From Phil1 sp964487565 (GTDB lineage Bacteria; Bacillota; Clostridia; Christensenellales; CAG-138), in contig CAZARN010000006.1 of the NCBI GenBank assembly GCA_964487565.1, positions 90,445 through 154,444 of the forward strand: a stretch of DNA of 64,000 nt, read 5' to 3'. Position 1 is the first letter of the stretch; each line of letters starts with the position of its first letter. Below the pieces are notes generated by a model, which worked only from the letters and a program-made list of their open reading frames with translations, did no database searches and was not told where the DNA came from. The position numbers and the translations under genes were made by a program. Below, one piece after another: positions 43,510-51,462 of the stretch.

Positions 43510-44577
43510 ATGAAGAAACGCATTGCCTTTTTTGTCTGCGCGCTGCTTTGCGCGCTGCTCATCGTTTTCAACGGGGAAGCGGCCGACGCCGCCAGAAGCG
43601 CGTTTGCCCTCTGGCAAAGCGTGCTGCTTCCATCGCTGCTTCCGTTTTTTGTCTGCGCGCGATTCATCACCGGCTGCGGCGCTTTTGATCCGGCCGATCC
43701 CGTGGTGCTGTTCACGCTTTCGTTCATATCCGGCGCGCCGTCAGGTGCGAAGCTGTGTTCATATACCGGAGCCGCGCGGCAGGACTGCCCTTATGCCATC
43801 ACGCTCGTCGCGGCGTCCCTCAACACGCTGAGTCCCGTTTTCGTGTGCGGAGCATATTCTTCATCAATGCTTGGTATGCCGATACTTGCCGTACCGCTCA
43901 TCACAGGCCAGCTTGTCGCCTCGCTGGTATGCTATTGCGTGTGTATCCACGCATTCGGGCCGATAAAAAGGCAGCAGCAACCGGTCATTGCGCCTCAGCC
44001 CACGGCGAAGCTTTTCGTCTCCTCCGTCACCGACGCTGTTTCAGCGCTGCTTTCCATATGCGGTATGGTCGTTTTTTTCACGGTTGCCATAAGCGTATTA
44101 CGCGCCTCAGGCGTACTTTCGGTGTTGACATGGCCTGTGAGGATGCTCGTTTGCGCCCTCGGCGGCGACGGCGAATCCGTATATGCCGTCCTTTCATCTC
44201 TCATTGAAGTGGCTTCGGGTGCGGATGCGCTCGCCTCCTCCGGCATGGGGCTTCGCGCGATCGTCGCCTGCTCCGCGTTCGCGTTTTCCTTCGGCGGGCT
44301 TTGCATCGCGGCGCAGTCGATGCTTTTTGTTCATATCGATCTCGGCCGTTACCTCGTTGTGAAGCTTGCGCAGGGCGCTCTTGCCGGAGTGTGCGCCTAT
44401 CTCGTTTTTCCGCTGTGCGTGCACGGCGCCGCAAGCGCTTCCGCCTCTCTCTGCGAGGTTTTGGACAACACCGTTTCAGCGGCTGTGATATTCGCCGCGT
44501 CACTCATTTCAATGAGCATCGTGATGCTGCTCTCCTCGCTTAAGCGCCGGCTCCCGCTGTCAAAAAAGGACGGCTGA
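43510..44577 (+). CDS. ylbJ: Sporulation integral membrane protein YlbJ
   Basis: A 355-residue polytopic membrane protein with nucleoside-transporter Gate-like repeats (about 8 membrane segments), as in YlbJ, which in B. subtilis is made in the mother cell under sigma-E and needed for resistant spores. Recognised by the FALWQSVLLPSLLPFFV and SFISGAPSGAKL segments. ATG 43510 has no good ribosome site, so translation may rely on tmcAL 32 bases upstream. Its stop codon falls in the loop of the terminator. Confidence 0.85.
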   Translation: MKKRIAFFVCALLCALLIVFNGEAADAARSAFALWQSVLLPSLLPFFVCARFITGCGAFDPADPVVLFTLSFISGAPSGAKLCSYTGAARQDCPYAITLVAASLNTLSPVFVCGAYSSSMLGMPILAVPLITGQLVASLVCYCVCIHAFGPIKRQQQPVIAPQPTAKLFVSSVTDAVSALLSICGMVVFFTVAISVLRASGVLSVLTWPVRMLVCALGGDGESVYAVLSSLIEVASGADALASSGMGLRAIVACSAFAFSFGGLCIAAQSMLFVHIDLGRYLVVKLAQGALAGVCAYLVFPLCVHGAASASASLCEVLDNTVSAAVIFAASLISMSIVMLLSSLKRRLPLSKKDG

Positions 44578-44591
44578 CGCCGTCCTTTTTT
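44562..44591. terminator. Bidirectional terminator between ylbJ and the coiled-coil gene
   Basis: GGACGGC-N4-GCCGTCC with six A before and six T after: a perfect stem with T tracts on both strands between convergent genes. Confidence 0.92.
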
Positions 44592-44611
44592 AATATTTGA
44601 TTTTCAGCCGA

Positions 44612-45400
44612 TCACTGCTGATCGTCGTCGTCGAAGTCCATATCTTCAACCTTTTTCTTTTTGCCGAATATGCGGCTGAATATGGATTCATGTTCCTCTT
44701 CGTCGTCAAAATCGTCGTCGAAATCGTCCTCGTCGGCCTCGGGCGCCGGCGCGGCCGGCGCATGCTTTGCGCGGGGCGCCGGTGCAACGGGCTGCGCTGC
44801 AGGCGCGACAGGCGCGGCTTGCGGCTGTACCTGCTGCTGTGTTTCAGGCTGCTGTGCGGTACGCGCGTCAAGATCCTTGCGGTTCACGGCGACAAGCTGC
44901 TTGTATTCGCCGAGGAAGTTCTCAAGATCGCGCAGAACGTCATCCGCGTAGTTTTTCGCGTTGTCAAAAACCACCGCCGCATTTGCTTCGGCCTTCATGG
45001 CAAGAAGCTTCGCCCTGCGCTGGGCCTCCTGATATATCTCATCCTCAGAGATGAGCCGCTCATACTCTTCCTGCGCCTTGCTGTTGATGCTCTGCGCATT
45101 GGCGTTTGCCTTGTTCACGATGCTTTCGGCTTCCTGCTGTGCGGAAGCGACAAGCTCCTTCGCATGCTCCTCGGCGTTGTCAACCATGGACTGCGAATCT
45201 ACGATGACGGCATTTGCGCGCCTGATATCCTCCGGGATCGTGACCTTAAGGTCTCCCAGAAGATCCATGAGCTCCTCCGCGTCGATTATGCGCTTATTGC
45301 CGCCGCCACCGCCGATTTTAGGCTTTGGGCTGTTTTCGACCAGATCCTCGATCTGGCCTATGATCGTGAATATCTGCATATTCTGTGCACTAATGCTCAT
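44612..45400 (-). CDS. DivIVA-like coiled-coil protein with acidic, Pro/Ala/Gln-rich tail
   Basis: A 262-residue protein of unknown role. After a short N-terminal helix and a GGGGG stretch, residues about 40-165 form a long charged coiled coil rich in Ala, Glu and Lys (ANAVIVDSQSMVDNAEEHAK, NKANANAQSINSKAQEEYER), like DivIVA and SepIVA-type proteins. Then come about 50 residues of Gln/Pro/Ala repeats and a very acidic run, then a short basic helix IFSRIFGKKKK and an acidic end. AAAGG lies 10 bases before the ATG, which overlaps the coaD stop by 11 bases. A cell-division or polar scaffold is a guess from composition only. Confidence 0.8.
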   Translation of the reverse strand: MSISAQNMQIFTIIGQIEDLVENSPKPKIGGGGGNKRIIDAEELMDLLGDLKVTIPEDIRRANAVIVDSQSMVDNAEEHAKELVASAQQEAESIVNKANANAQSINSKAQEEYERLISEDEIYQEAQRRAKLLAMKAEANAAVVFDNAKNYADDVLRDLENFLGEYKQLVAVNRKDLDARTAQQPETQQQVQPQAAPVAPAAQPVAPAPRAKHAPAAPAPEADEDDFDDDFDDEEEHESIFSRIFGKKKKVEDMDFDDDDQQ

Positions 45401-45884
45401 CGTTTTTCAACCTTTCAGCAACGAATTTATTTATCCGATCCGGCACGAGCGTGCCGATATCCGCACCGTAATGTATGAGTTCCCTCACCCCGCTCGAGCT
45501 TATGTGCATGAGCTCCGGCGGACAGGACAGATACACAGTTTCAACCATTGGCGCAAGCATGCGGTTATAGGTTTCCATATTGGTCTCATAACCGAAATCC
45601 GCCTGATTTCTCAACCCTCTCACGATATATGAGGCGCCGACAGAGAGCGCATAATGCGCCGCCATGCCGTTGTATGAGCTCACCGTCACGTTGTTGAGAC
45701 ACGCTCCTTCGGCGGCAAGCCTTATCATCTCCATGCGGTCCTCAACAGAAAACATTGCATGTTTTTGAGGATTGCCTATCACGCACACATTGAGTTCTTC
45801 GAAAAGCCCGGATGCACGGCGCATGATGTCCACATGTCCAAGCGTCACAGGATCGAAGCTGCCCGTGAAAACCGCAAGCTTCAT
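45390..45884 (-). CDS. coaD: Phosphopantetheine adenylyltransferase
   Basis: Fourth step of coenzyme A synthesis. A 164-residue enzyme: MKLAVFTGSFDPVTLGHVDI with the TxGH motif, YIVRGLRNQADFGYE, and ISSSGVRELI. Its ATG overlaps the rsmD stop (ATGA). The rsmD-coaD pair is standard. Confidence 0.97.
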   Translation of the reverse strand: MKLAVFTGSFDPVTLGHVDIMRRASGLFEELNVCVIGNPQKHAMFSVEDRMEMIRLAAEGACLNNVTVSSYNGMAAHYALSVGASYIVRGLRNQADFGYETNMETYNRMLAPMVETVYLSCPPELMHISSSGVRELIHYGADIGTLVPDRINKFVAERLKNDEH

Positions 45885-46438
45885 TTTTCCTCCGCCTCTG
45901 CAAAAAATGATATCGCCGCCTCGCCGTAGCGTCTCATGTCGCGCAGAACAAATCCGGAAGGCGTTTCAAGCGTCATGTTTGAAGCATGTTCCGCAGCGAT
46001 CACAAAACCGCGGTTGAGCGTACCCGTCGCCGCAAGCGCTTCCATGGATGCCTTGATGAGGCCGCTTTTATACGGCGGATCGAGAAAGACCACATCGAAC
46101 CTTCGCCCCGCCGCGGCGCAGCGCTTGATGCAGATGATGCAGTCGCCGTTCATCAGCGAAACGCGGTCCTCAAAGCCCAGCTTTTTTATGTTGGCTTCGA
46201 TGACGCGTGCAGCCTCGCGCGATGAATCGTTGATGAGCGCATGTGCAGCCCCTCGCGATACAGCCTCAAGGCCAAGCGCGCCTGAACCGCCGAACAGATC
46301 CAGCACCTGCGCGTCCGGAATGTCATACTGCAATATGCCGAAAAGCGATTCGCGTACACGCTCAAGCGTAGGCCTTGTATCCGTGCCCTTTGGCGACATG
46401 ATGTTGGTGCCGCGCTTTTCCCCGGCGACAATGCGCAT
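45881..46438 (-). CDS. rsmD: 16S rRNA (guanine-966-N2)-methyltransferase
   Basis: A 185-residue SAM-dependent enzyme: MRIVAGEKRGTNIMSP start, RPTLERVRESLFGIL, SAM-binding VLDLFGGSGALGLEAVSRG, and the catalytic DPPYKSG in FDVVFLDPPY. The ATG has a weak AAAGG-type site upstream and a promoter about 26 bases before. Confidence 0.96.
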   Translation of the reverse strand: MRIVAGEKRGTNIMSPKGTDTRPTLERVRESLFGILQYDIPDAQVLDLFGGSGALGLEAVSRGAAHALINDSSREAARVIEANIKKLGFEDRVSLMNGDCIICIKRCAAAGRRFDVVFLDPPYKSGLIKASMEALAATGTLNRGFVIAAEHASNMTLETPSGFVLRDMRRYGEAAISFFAEAEEK

Positions 46439-46463
46439 GACTTTACCAGCCTTTCATCTGTTT

Positions 46464-46493
46464 ATTTTAGCATCGTTTGCTTCGGGTATACAA
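46464..46493 (-). promoter_or_regulatory. rsmD-coaD promoter
   Basis: TTGTAT (46488-46493), 18-base spacer, TAAAAT (46464-46469) with TG one base upstream of the -10. Confidence 0.6.
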
Positions 46494-46496
46494 TAG

Positions 46497-47087
46497 TTAT
46501 TGTTGTTTATTAACAATAATTCCATTGTTTGTGGCAACGAAATCCATTTTGACGTCATGATCGCAGACAGGTACGGAATCGAATATCTGGCAGTCGTACG
46601 CAAAACCGACTTTCACGCCGCGAAAGTTCTCAAGCAGCCTGTCATAATATCCCGCACCGCGGCCGAGCCTTTTGCAGCTTCTGTCAAAAGCCATGCCGGG
46701 GATGACGGCAAAGTCTATCTCGGCGGCTTCCACGGCGACGCAGCGCCTCGGATCCGGTTCCTGTATGCCGTAAGCGCCCGTGACGAAATCCGCGTCAGTT
46801 GATGCGATATAAAGCGCAAGCCTGTTGTCCGGCAGGCACAGCGGAAAAGCCGTCCGCTTGCCCGCAGCGCGCGCAAGCGCCGTGATCGCCCCCGGCGAGC
46901 ATTCCTCCCTTATGGGTTTATAGACAAGTACCGTATCAGCCGCGGCAAATTCCTTCATCAAGGCAACCGCCGCGCAGGCTGAAGCGGAGAACGTCTTCCT
47001 TTGGGCCTCGCTCAAGGCGCGGACGTACTCCCTCGCGAGCTTCCGAAAGCCCGCTTTATCCTCAAGTCCCGTACTGCACGTCGTCAT
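46497..47087 (-). CDS. 5-formyltetrahydrofolate cyclo-ligase
   Basis: Recycles 5-formyl-THF to 5,10-methenyl-THF with ATP. A 196-residue enzyme with the signature LGRGAGYYDRLL and the FAVIPGMAFDRSCKRLG segment, plus the N-terminal LAREYVRALS helix. Start ATG overlaps the amidohydrolase stop (ATGA), with a poor ribosome site, so it is probably translated by coupling. Last gene of the seven-gene operon from 51.4 kb. Confidence 0.92.
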   Translation of the reverse strand: MTTCSTGLEDKAGFRKLAREYVRALSEAQRKTFSASACAAVALMKEFAAADTVLVYKPIREECSPGAITALARAAGKRTAFPLCLPDNRLALYIASTDADFVTGAYGIQEPDPRRCVAVEAAEIDFAVIPGMAFDRSCKRLGRGAGYYDRLLENFRGVKVGFAYDCQIFDSVPVCDHDVKMDFVATNNGIIVNKQQ

Positions 47088-48250
47088 TTTTCTTCGTATG
47101 CGATCCTGCCGTTGATGACGGTAAGCTTGCAGCGCGCGCGAAAATCGAAAGGATGGGCGCTGAATACCGCGACGTCCGCATCCTTGCCGATCTCGATCGA
47201 ACCGACGCGATCGTCAATGCCTGTGATTTTTGCGGCGTTGATCGTGATCGAGCGCAGCGCCTCTTCCTCCGGCAGACCTTCGCGGACGGCAATCGCTGCG
47301 CAAACAGGCAGATACTGCTCCGGTATCACTGGCGAATCCGTCATCATTGCAAAGGCTATTCCGTTCTCCCAAAGCGTCTTCGGCGCTTTATAGGAAAGAT
47401 TTTTAAGCTCTATCTTGCTCCTGTCGGTGAAGAGCGGCCCGATGATTATGCCTTCGCAGCTTTCCTTGAGGGCTGCTTTTATAAAATCCGGAATAAGATA
47501 ACCTTCCGTACAATGCTCAAGCGTATAGCGCACGTTGAATTCGCGGCATATCCTGATGGCGGTCAGAATATCATCCGCGCGGTGCGCATGGATCTTGAGC
47601 GGCAGCTCGCGGCGGATCACCTTGACCATCATTTCCTTGCCAAGATCCCTGTCGGGCTTCTTGTCCGCGTCCTTCTCGCCGCGCTCGAGCTTTTTGCTGT
47701 ATTCCTGCGCTTCAAGGAGCGCTTTGCGGAATATTGCGGCCGTTGCCATACGGGTCTCGGGCGTCTGGCTCTTGGAGCCGTACACGCGCTTCGGGTTCTC
47801 GCCGAACGCCGCTTTCATGGCTATCGGGAAACGCAGGGTCATATCTTCAACGCTTGCGCCGTGCGTTTTCATCGCGACAAACTGACCGCCTATCACGTTC
47901 GCGCTGCCCGGCCCCGTTACGCATGTGGTGACGCCCGCCGCACACGCCTCGTCAAAGCAGCGGTCATACGGATATACCGCGTCGATCGCGCGAAGCTCCG
48001 GCGTGACCGGGTTTGTGCATTCGTTACCGTCCGAACCCGCTTCGCCGACATAATCCTCCCACATACCGATGTGGCAATGCGCGTCGACAAAGCCCGGCGT
48101 CACATAACAGCCGGATACGTCGCGCACATCCGCGCCGGGATAACTGAGGTTTGCGCCCACTGCGACGATTTTGCCGTCTTCCATGGCGACGTCCCCGATC
48201 GTTTCCGGACCGGCCATGGTAAGGAGCTTCCCGTTTTTAAGTACAAGCAT
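47084..48250 (-). CDS. Amidohydrolase, imidazolonepropionase-like
   Basis: A 388-residue metal-dependent hydrolase of the imidazolonepropionase/dihydroorotase superfamily. Metal ligands and active residues: VDAHCHIGMWED (HxH), PLKIHAHRADDI, TLEHCTEGYLI and MTDSPV with the conserved Asp. Ends with the composite beta domain GSIEIGKDADVAVFSAHPFD. No histidine-degradation gene is nearby, so the substrate is not known. GGAGGG precedes the ATG. Confidence 0.88.
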   Translation of the reverse strand: MLVLKNGKLLTMAGPETIGDVAMEDGKIVAVGANLSYPGADVRDVSGCYVTPGFVDAHCHIGMWEDYVGEAGSDGNECTNPVTPELRAIDAVYPYDRCFDEACAAGVTTCVTGPGSANVIGGQFVAMKTHGASVEDMTLRFPIAMKAAFGENPKRVYGSKSQTPETRMATAAIFRKALLEAQEYSKKLERGEKDADKKPDRDLGKEMMVKVIRRELPLKIHAHRADDILTAIRICREFNVRYTLEHCTEGYLIPDFIKAALKESCEGIIIGPLFTDRSKIELKNLSYKAPKTLWENGIAFAMMTDSPVIPEQYLPVCAAIAVREGLPEEEALRSITINAAKITGIDDRVGSIEIGKDADVAVFSAHPFDFRARCKLTVINGRIAYEEK

Positions 48251-48268
48251 CGTGTTCCCTCCGTATGT

Positions 48269-49144
48269 TTATATTGTTTTTTCTATCGTTCTCTCTATCA
48301 TGTCCGTAACGTCCCTCGCCATGAGCATCCTCTCGCACAACAGCTTTACGGCGTCATCCGCAGAGGCGCCAAGTATATATGCCGCCGCGCGCGCCGCATC
48401 ATATGCGGCAAGTCCCTGCCCCAGCATCGCAAGCGTTATACCCGTCAGCACATCTCCGCTCCCGCCTTTTGCGAGGCCGGGATTGCCGGCGATATTCTTT
48501 GCTATATTGCCATCCGGCGAAGCGATGCAGCTCTCCGCCCCCTTGAGAAGAACCGTGCAGCCCCATTTCGCGGCATACTCGGCAGCAACATCCGTCTGCG
48601 ACGCGGCAATGATGGCGGCGGGAATGCCCGTCAGCCGTTCCATCTCTCCCGTATGGGGCGTCAGTACGGCATTTTCATGCAGTACTGCGCGCTTGTCCTC
48701 AATGCGCGAAAGCGCAAACAGCGCGTCTGCGTCGACCACGGTGGGTTTTCTGCACGAAAGTACCGCGCGAAGCAGGGCTTCGCGCCCGCCGCCGCGCCCA
48801 AGACCCGGCCCTATCCCGAGCGCCGTTGCCTCCCCTATATACGCTGCGGCATACTCCGCCGCTGCGTCATCCCAGTCCTCCCCGGGATATCTCAAACACA
48901 TTATCTCGGGTACCGCTGCGAACGAATCGCCTGAAGGCCACGGAACAAGCACCTTCAGCGTGCCTATGCCGGCGCGGAGCGCCGCGCAGCCGGCCATAAC
49001 GGCCGCGCCCGAAAATCCGGCGCTGCCCGCGATCAAAAGTCCGCGTCCGTTATCGCGTTTTGAACAGTTGCGCTTTCTCTTGCCCAAAAGGCGCGATACA
49101 TCCTCCGATGTGATGATGTCCGCGCGCTGCGAAGCGCTGCCCAT
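48269..49144 (-). CDS. nnrD: ADP-dependent NAD(P)H-hydrate dehydratase
   Basis: Repairs hydrated NAD(P)H. A 291-residue ribokinase-like enzyme with GRGLLIAGSAGFSGAAVMA, PGLGRGGGREAL and KGGSGDVLTGITLAML. The usual fused epimerase half (NnrE) is absent, so this is the single-domain form. The ATG overlaps the birA stop (TGATG), with GGAGG upstream. Confidence 0.93.
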   Translation of the reverse strand: MGSASQRADIITSEDVSRLLGKRKRNCSKRDNGRGLLIAGSAGFSGAAVMAGCAALRAGIGTLKVLVPWPSGDSFAAVPEIMCLRYPGEDWDDAAAEYAAAYIGEATALGIGPGLGRGGGREALLRAVLSCRKPTVVDADALFALSRIEDKRAVLHENAVLTPHTGEMERLTGIPAAIIAASQTDVAAEYAAKWGCTVLLKGAESCIASPDGNIAKNIAGNPGLAKGGSGDVLTGITLAMLGQGLAAYDAARAAAYILGASADDAVKLLCERMLMARDVTDMIERTIEKTI

Positions 49145-49947
49145 CAGTTTTCCTCCGTCTTCTTTTGACCTTCCGCAGGCCTTATCGAAACATCGCCCGC
49201 GTTTACCACCTTGATCCTGCCTTTATCGCAGCGCACTCTCAGTCTTCCCTGCGCGTCAAGTCCAACGGCCTCTCCCTCGTATTCGCCGTCCGGCGCGATC
49301 ACCCTGACTTTGCGCCCTATCGTCGCGCACATCGAAAGATATTCCCCGATAAGTCCCGCATATCCCTCGTCCGAAGCGCACAGCGCAAAAAGGCCTTCGC
49401 ATTCATTGATTACGCCCGCGGCAACGGCGTTCATGTCATGCTCCTCGCCGGTTTCAGTATAGAGTGAGCACGCTGTTTGCGAAATGTCATTCTGAAACGC
49501 CTTCTGGTTCACATTTATGCCCATACCCGCAGCGACGAAACCTTTCTGATCCGCCTCGCACAGTATCCCGCAAAGCTTTTTGCCGCCGACAACTATATCG
49601 TTCGGCCACTTTATCTCGGCTTTTACGCCATATGAACGCAGCGCACGGCAGGCGCCGACAGCACAGGCGATCACAAGACGCGGCGCAAGCGTCATGTGGA
49701 ATTCAGGTCTTATCAAAAGCGTGAAGCAAAGCGCTCCCTCGTCCGAAAGCCAGCTTCTGCCCCTTCTTCCGCGGCCGGCAGTCTGGCGTGCCGTGAGAAA
49801 AAGCGTACCGTCCACCGCGCTGCCGCGGCCGAAAAACTTCGCATCCGCATTTGTTGAGGCGGTGCTTTCGCTGAAAACGATCCGCCTTCCGAGTTTATTT
49901 GTGTTCAACAACGCCGCAACGGCGTCAGGTTCAAGCTTTGCCGTCAT
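49144..49947 (-). CDS. birA: Biotin-[acetyl-CoA-carboxylase] ligase, no DNA-binding domain
   Basis: Attaches biotin to carboxylases. A 267-residue protein with TARQTAGRGRRGRSW (biotinyl-AMP loop), IKWPNDIVVGGKKLCGIL, and a C-terminal SH3-like part (GEAVGLDAQGRLRVR). There is no N-terminal HTH, so it cannot act as the BirA repressor. ATG 49947 has GGAGG 9 bases upstream; it overlaps recX by 17 bases. The long open frame further upstream is a shadow of recX. Confidence 0.93.
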   Translation of the reverse strand: MTAKLEPDAVAALLNTNKLGRRIVFSESTASTNADAKFFGRGSAVDGTLFLTARQTAGRGRRGRSWLSDEGALCFTLLIRPEFHMTLAPRLVIACAVGACRALRSYGVKAEIKWPNDIVVGGKKLCGILCEADQKGFVAAGMGINVNQKAFQNDISQTACSLYTETGEEHDMNAVAAGVINECEGLFALCASDEGYAGLIGEYLSMCATIGRKVRVIAPDGEYEGEAVGLDAQGRLRVRCDKGRIKVVNAGDVSIRPAEGQKKTEEN

Positions 49948-50458
49948 CCTCTTCATCCTCCGTACAGTTTTCAAGTCCGCAGGAATTGTTGAAAAGCGTT
50001 TCAAGCGCTTCCTTTGACGCCTGATACGCATAGCCCCGTCCGACAAGCCTTCGCATAACGCGCACTCTTCTTTCTTCCTCATCGAGCGTGGCGAACTGAC
50101 GCGCAAACTTTTCTGCCACGGCAAGCGCATTTTTCTTTTCATATCCGTCGCTGACCGTTTCGAGCGCGTCGCTGATAACTTCTTTTGACAGCTTGTGCGC
50201 ATACATCTGTTCATAGAGCTTTCTGCGGCTCACAGGCTTTGTCGCAAGACGGGTGCGCACGAACTCCGCAGCATACAAAGCATCGTTGAGCAGCCCCAGT
50301 TCACCGAGGCGTCTCACCGTTTCAGATATCTCATATTCGCCGAAATCGAGCGCGTCAAGCTTCTCTTCGACCTCGCGCACGGTACGGGGCCGTGCGTCAA
50401 GGAAGGAGAGCGCCGCCCCCATTGGCGTCGCATCGTCAGCTTTGTCGCGCCTGGCCAT
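49931..50458 (-). CDS. recX: Regulatory protein RecX
   Basis: A 175-residue all-helical RecA modulator made of three-helix repeats; recognisable by ALSFLDARPRTVREVEEKL, ARQFATLDEEERRVRVMRRL and VGRGYAYQASKEAL. The start overlaps the stop of the zinc ribbon gene (TGATG). recA is not in the window. Confidence 0.9.
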   Translation of the reverse strand: MARRDKADDATPMGAALSFLDARPRTVREVEEKLDALDFGEYEISETVRRLGELGLLNDALYAAEFVRTRLATKPVSRRKLYEQMYAHKLSKEVISDALETVSDGYEKKNALAVAEKFARQFATLDEEERRVRVMRRLVGRGYAYQASKEALETLFNNSCGLENCTEDEEDDGKA

Positions 50459-50655
50459 CAGTCTTCCCCTTCCGATCCGCCGCGCGCAATGATCGCTTCC
50501 GCGCGCAGTTTCAATTCTTCCGGTAACATCGGCGGCTGCGCGCTGCCCATGCAGTCATGGCATTCATAACCGCACACCGGACATTTGCATCCGCTGCTCA
50601 ATCCGTGTTCAACCTGTACCATGTATTCCCCGCATACCTTGCAGGAACATCTCAT
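50458..50655 (-). CDS. Small zinc-ribbon protein
   Basis: A 65-residue protein with seven or more Cys in its first half (CSCKVCGEY, then CKCPVCGYECHDC), which would hold one or two zinc ions, and an acidic C-terminus. I do not recognise a named family. It overlaps both neighbours by a few bases (ATGA with the lipoprotein, TGATG with recX), so it is a true operon member. Confidence 0.8.
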   Translation of the reverse strand: MRCSCKVCGEYMVQVEHGLSSGCKCPVCGYECHDCMGSAQPPMLPEELKLRAEAIIARGGSEGED

Positions 50656-51398
50656 CCTTCGGTCTCCCCTTCCGCTTCATCGTTCAGCAGCCGCATCGCT
50701 GCGCTGTCTTTATCCATATATTTGCTGAGTTTATCATACGATATCGAAAACTCAGGCCAGCCGGCCGAATACAGTGATATCTCATATGGCCTGTACATAA
50801 TAACGACGGATTTGCTGGTAAGATAATAGAGCTGTCCGTCGCCTATCGGCATGATGTCGGTTAAAAGCGTGATCGCCCGCCCCGCCGCCTGACGTGTGAC
50901 CTCATCCGGTATCACGGAGCGCCAGCCATCGGCTGCGGGATCAAACAGCTCCTCAAGCGCGATCTCCCTGCCGGTTGCCGCATCAAACGTCATAGGTATT
51001 TTCAAGTACAGCTCGCTTGTCTGCATATCATAAAAGCTCACGACGATAGACAGTATGCCGTCCTGATTACAAATAATATTGAAATATGTATACACCGCTT
51101 TGTCAAGCGTTCCTATGCCGGCGATTATTCGCTTATAAATCGCCGTATTTATCCCGGCGTATTCATCCGAATCCACAGCGGGATAAATGAGCGCGTTGCC
51201 GCTGCCGTATGTTTCCTCCATTCGAACGAGCGGGAAGCGGTCATAGCTGCCGTCCGCATCAGGCGGTCTTGTCGCTTCGGGCGTAGGCGCCGGCGTTTCG
51301 GTCGCCTCCGGCTCCTGCTGCTGCACGGGCGCGGCGCCGCATGCGCATAGCATGAGCAAAACTATTATACAATTTATCAGCATCGTTATTTTTTTCAT
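50652..51398 (-). CDS. RsiV-like (DUF3298) lipoprotein
   Basis: A 248-residue exported lipoprotein: lipobox LMLCAC near residue 18, a Pro/Glu/Thr spacer, then about 190 residues resembling the DUF4163/DUF3298 ectodomain of RsiV and PdaC (DGILSIVVSFYDMQTSELYL, EIALEELFDP). ATG 51398 has GGAGG 7 bases upstream. First gene of the operon to 46.5 kb. No transmembrane anti-sigma part is present, so a sensor or lysozyme-binding role is only a possibility. Confidence 0.82.
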   Translation of the reverse strand: MKKITMLINCIIVLLMLCACGAAPVQQQEPEATETPAPTPEATRPPDADGSYDRFPLVRMEETYGSGNALIYPAVDSDEYAGINTAIYKRIIAGIGTLDKAVYTYFNIICNQDGILSIVVSFYDMQTSELYLKIPMTFDAATGREIALEELFDPAADGWRSVIPDEVTRQAAGRAITLLTDIMPIGDGQLYYLTSKSVVIMYRPYEISLYSAGWPEFSISYDKLSKYMDKDSAAMRLLNDEAEGETEG

Positions 51399-51421
51399 GC
51401 GCCGACCTCCCTTCATGGCGG

Positions 51422-51430
51422 ATTATACCA
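51422..51430 (-). promoter_or_regulatory. Extended -10 promoter of the RsiV-like operon
   Basis: TGGTATAAT on the minus strand, 23 bases before the start codon; no clear -35. Confidence 0.55.
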
Positions 51431-51462
51431 TCAAACAGCGCTGTAATCCCGTTAATAAAGCA

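Noticed and set aside
46500..46525. TTATTGTT/AACAATAA hairpin at the end of the formyl-THF cyclo-ligase
   Set aside because: AT-only stem inside the last codons and no T tract after it; too weak to call a terminator.
47153..48934. 593-codon open frame on the plus strand across the amidohydrolase and nnrD
   Set aside because: Runs antisense over two clear genes and their junction; Arg/His/Cys-rich composition typical of shadow frames.
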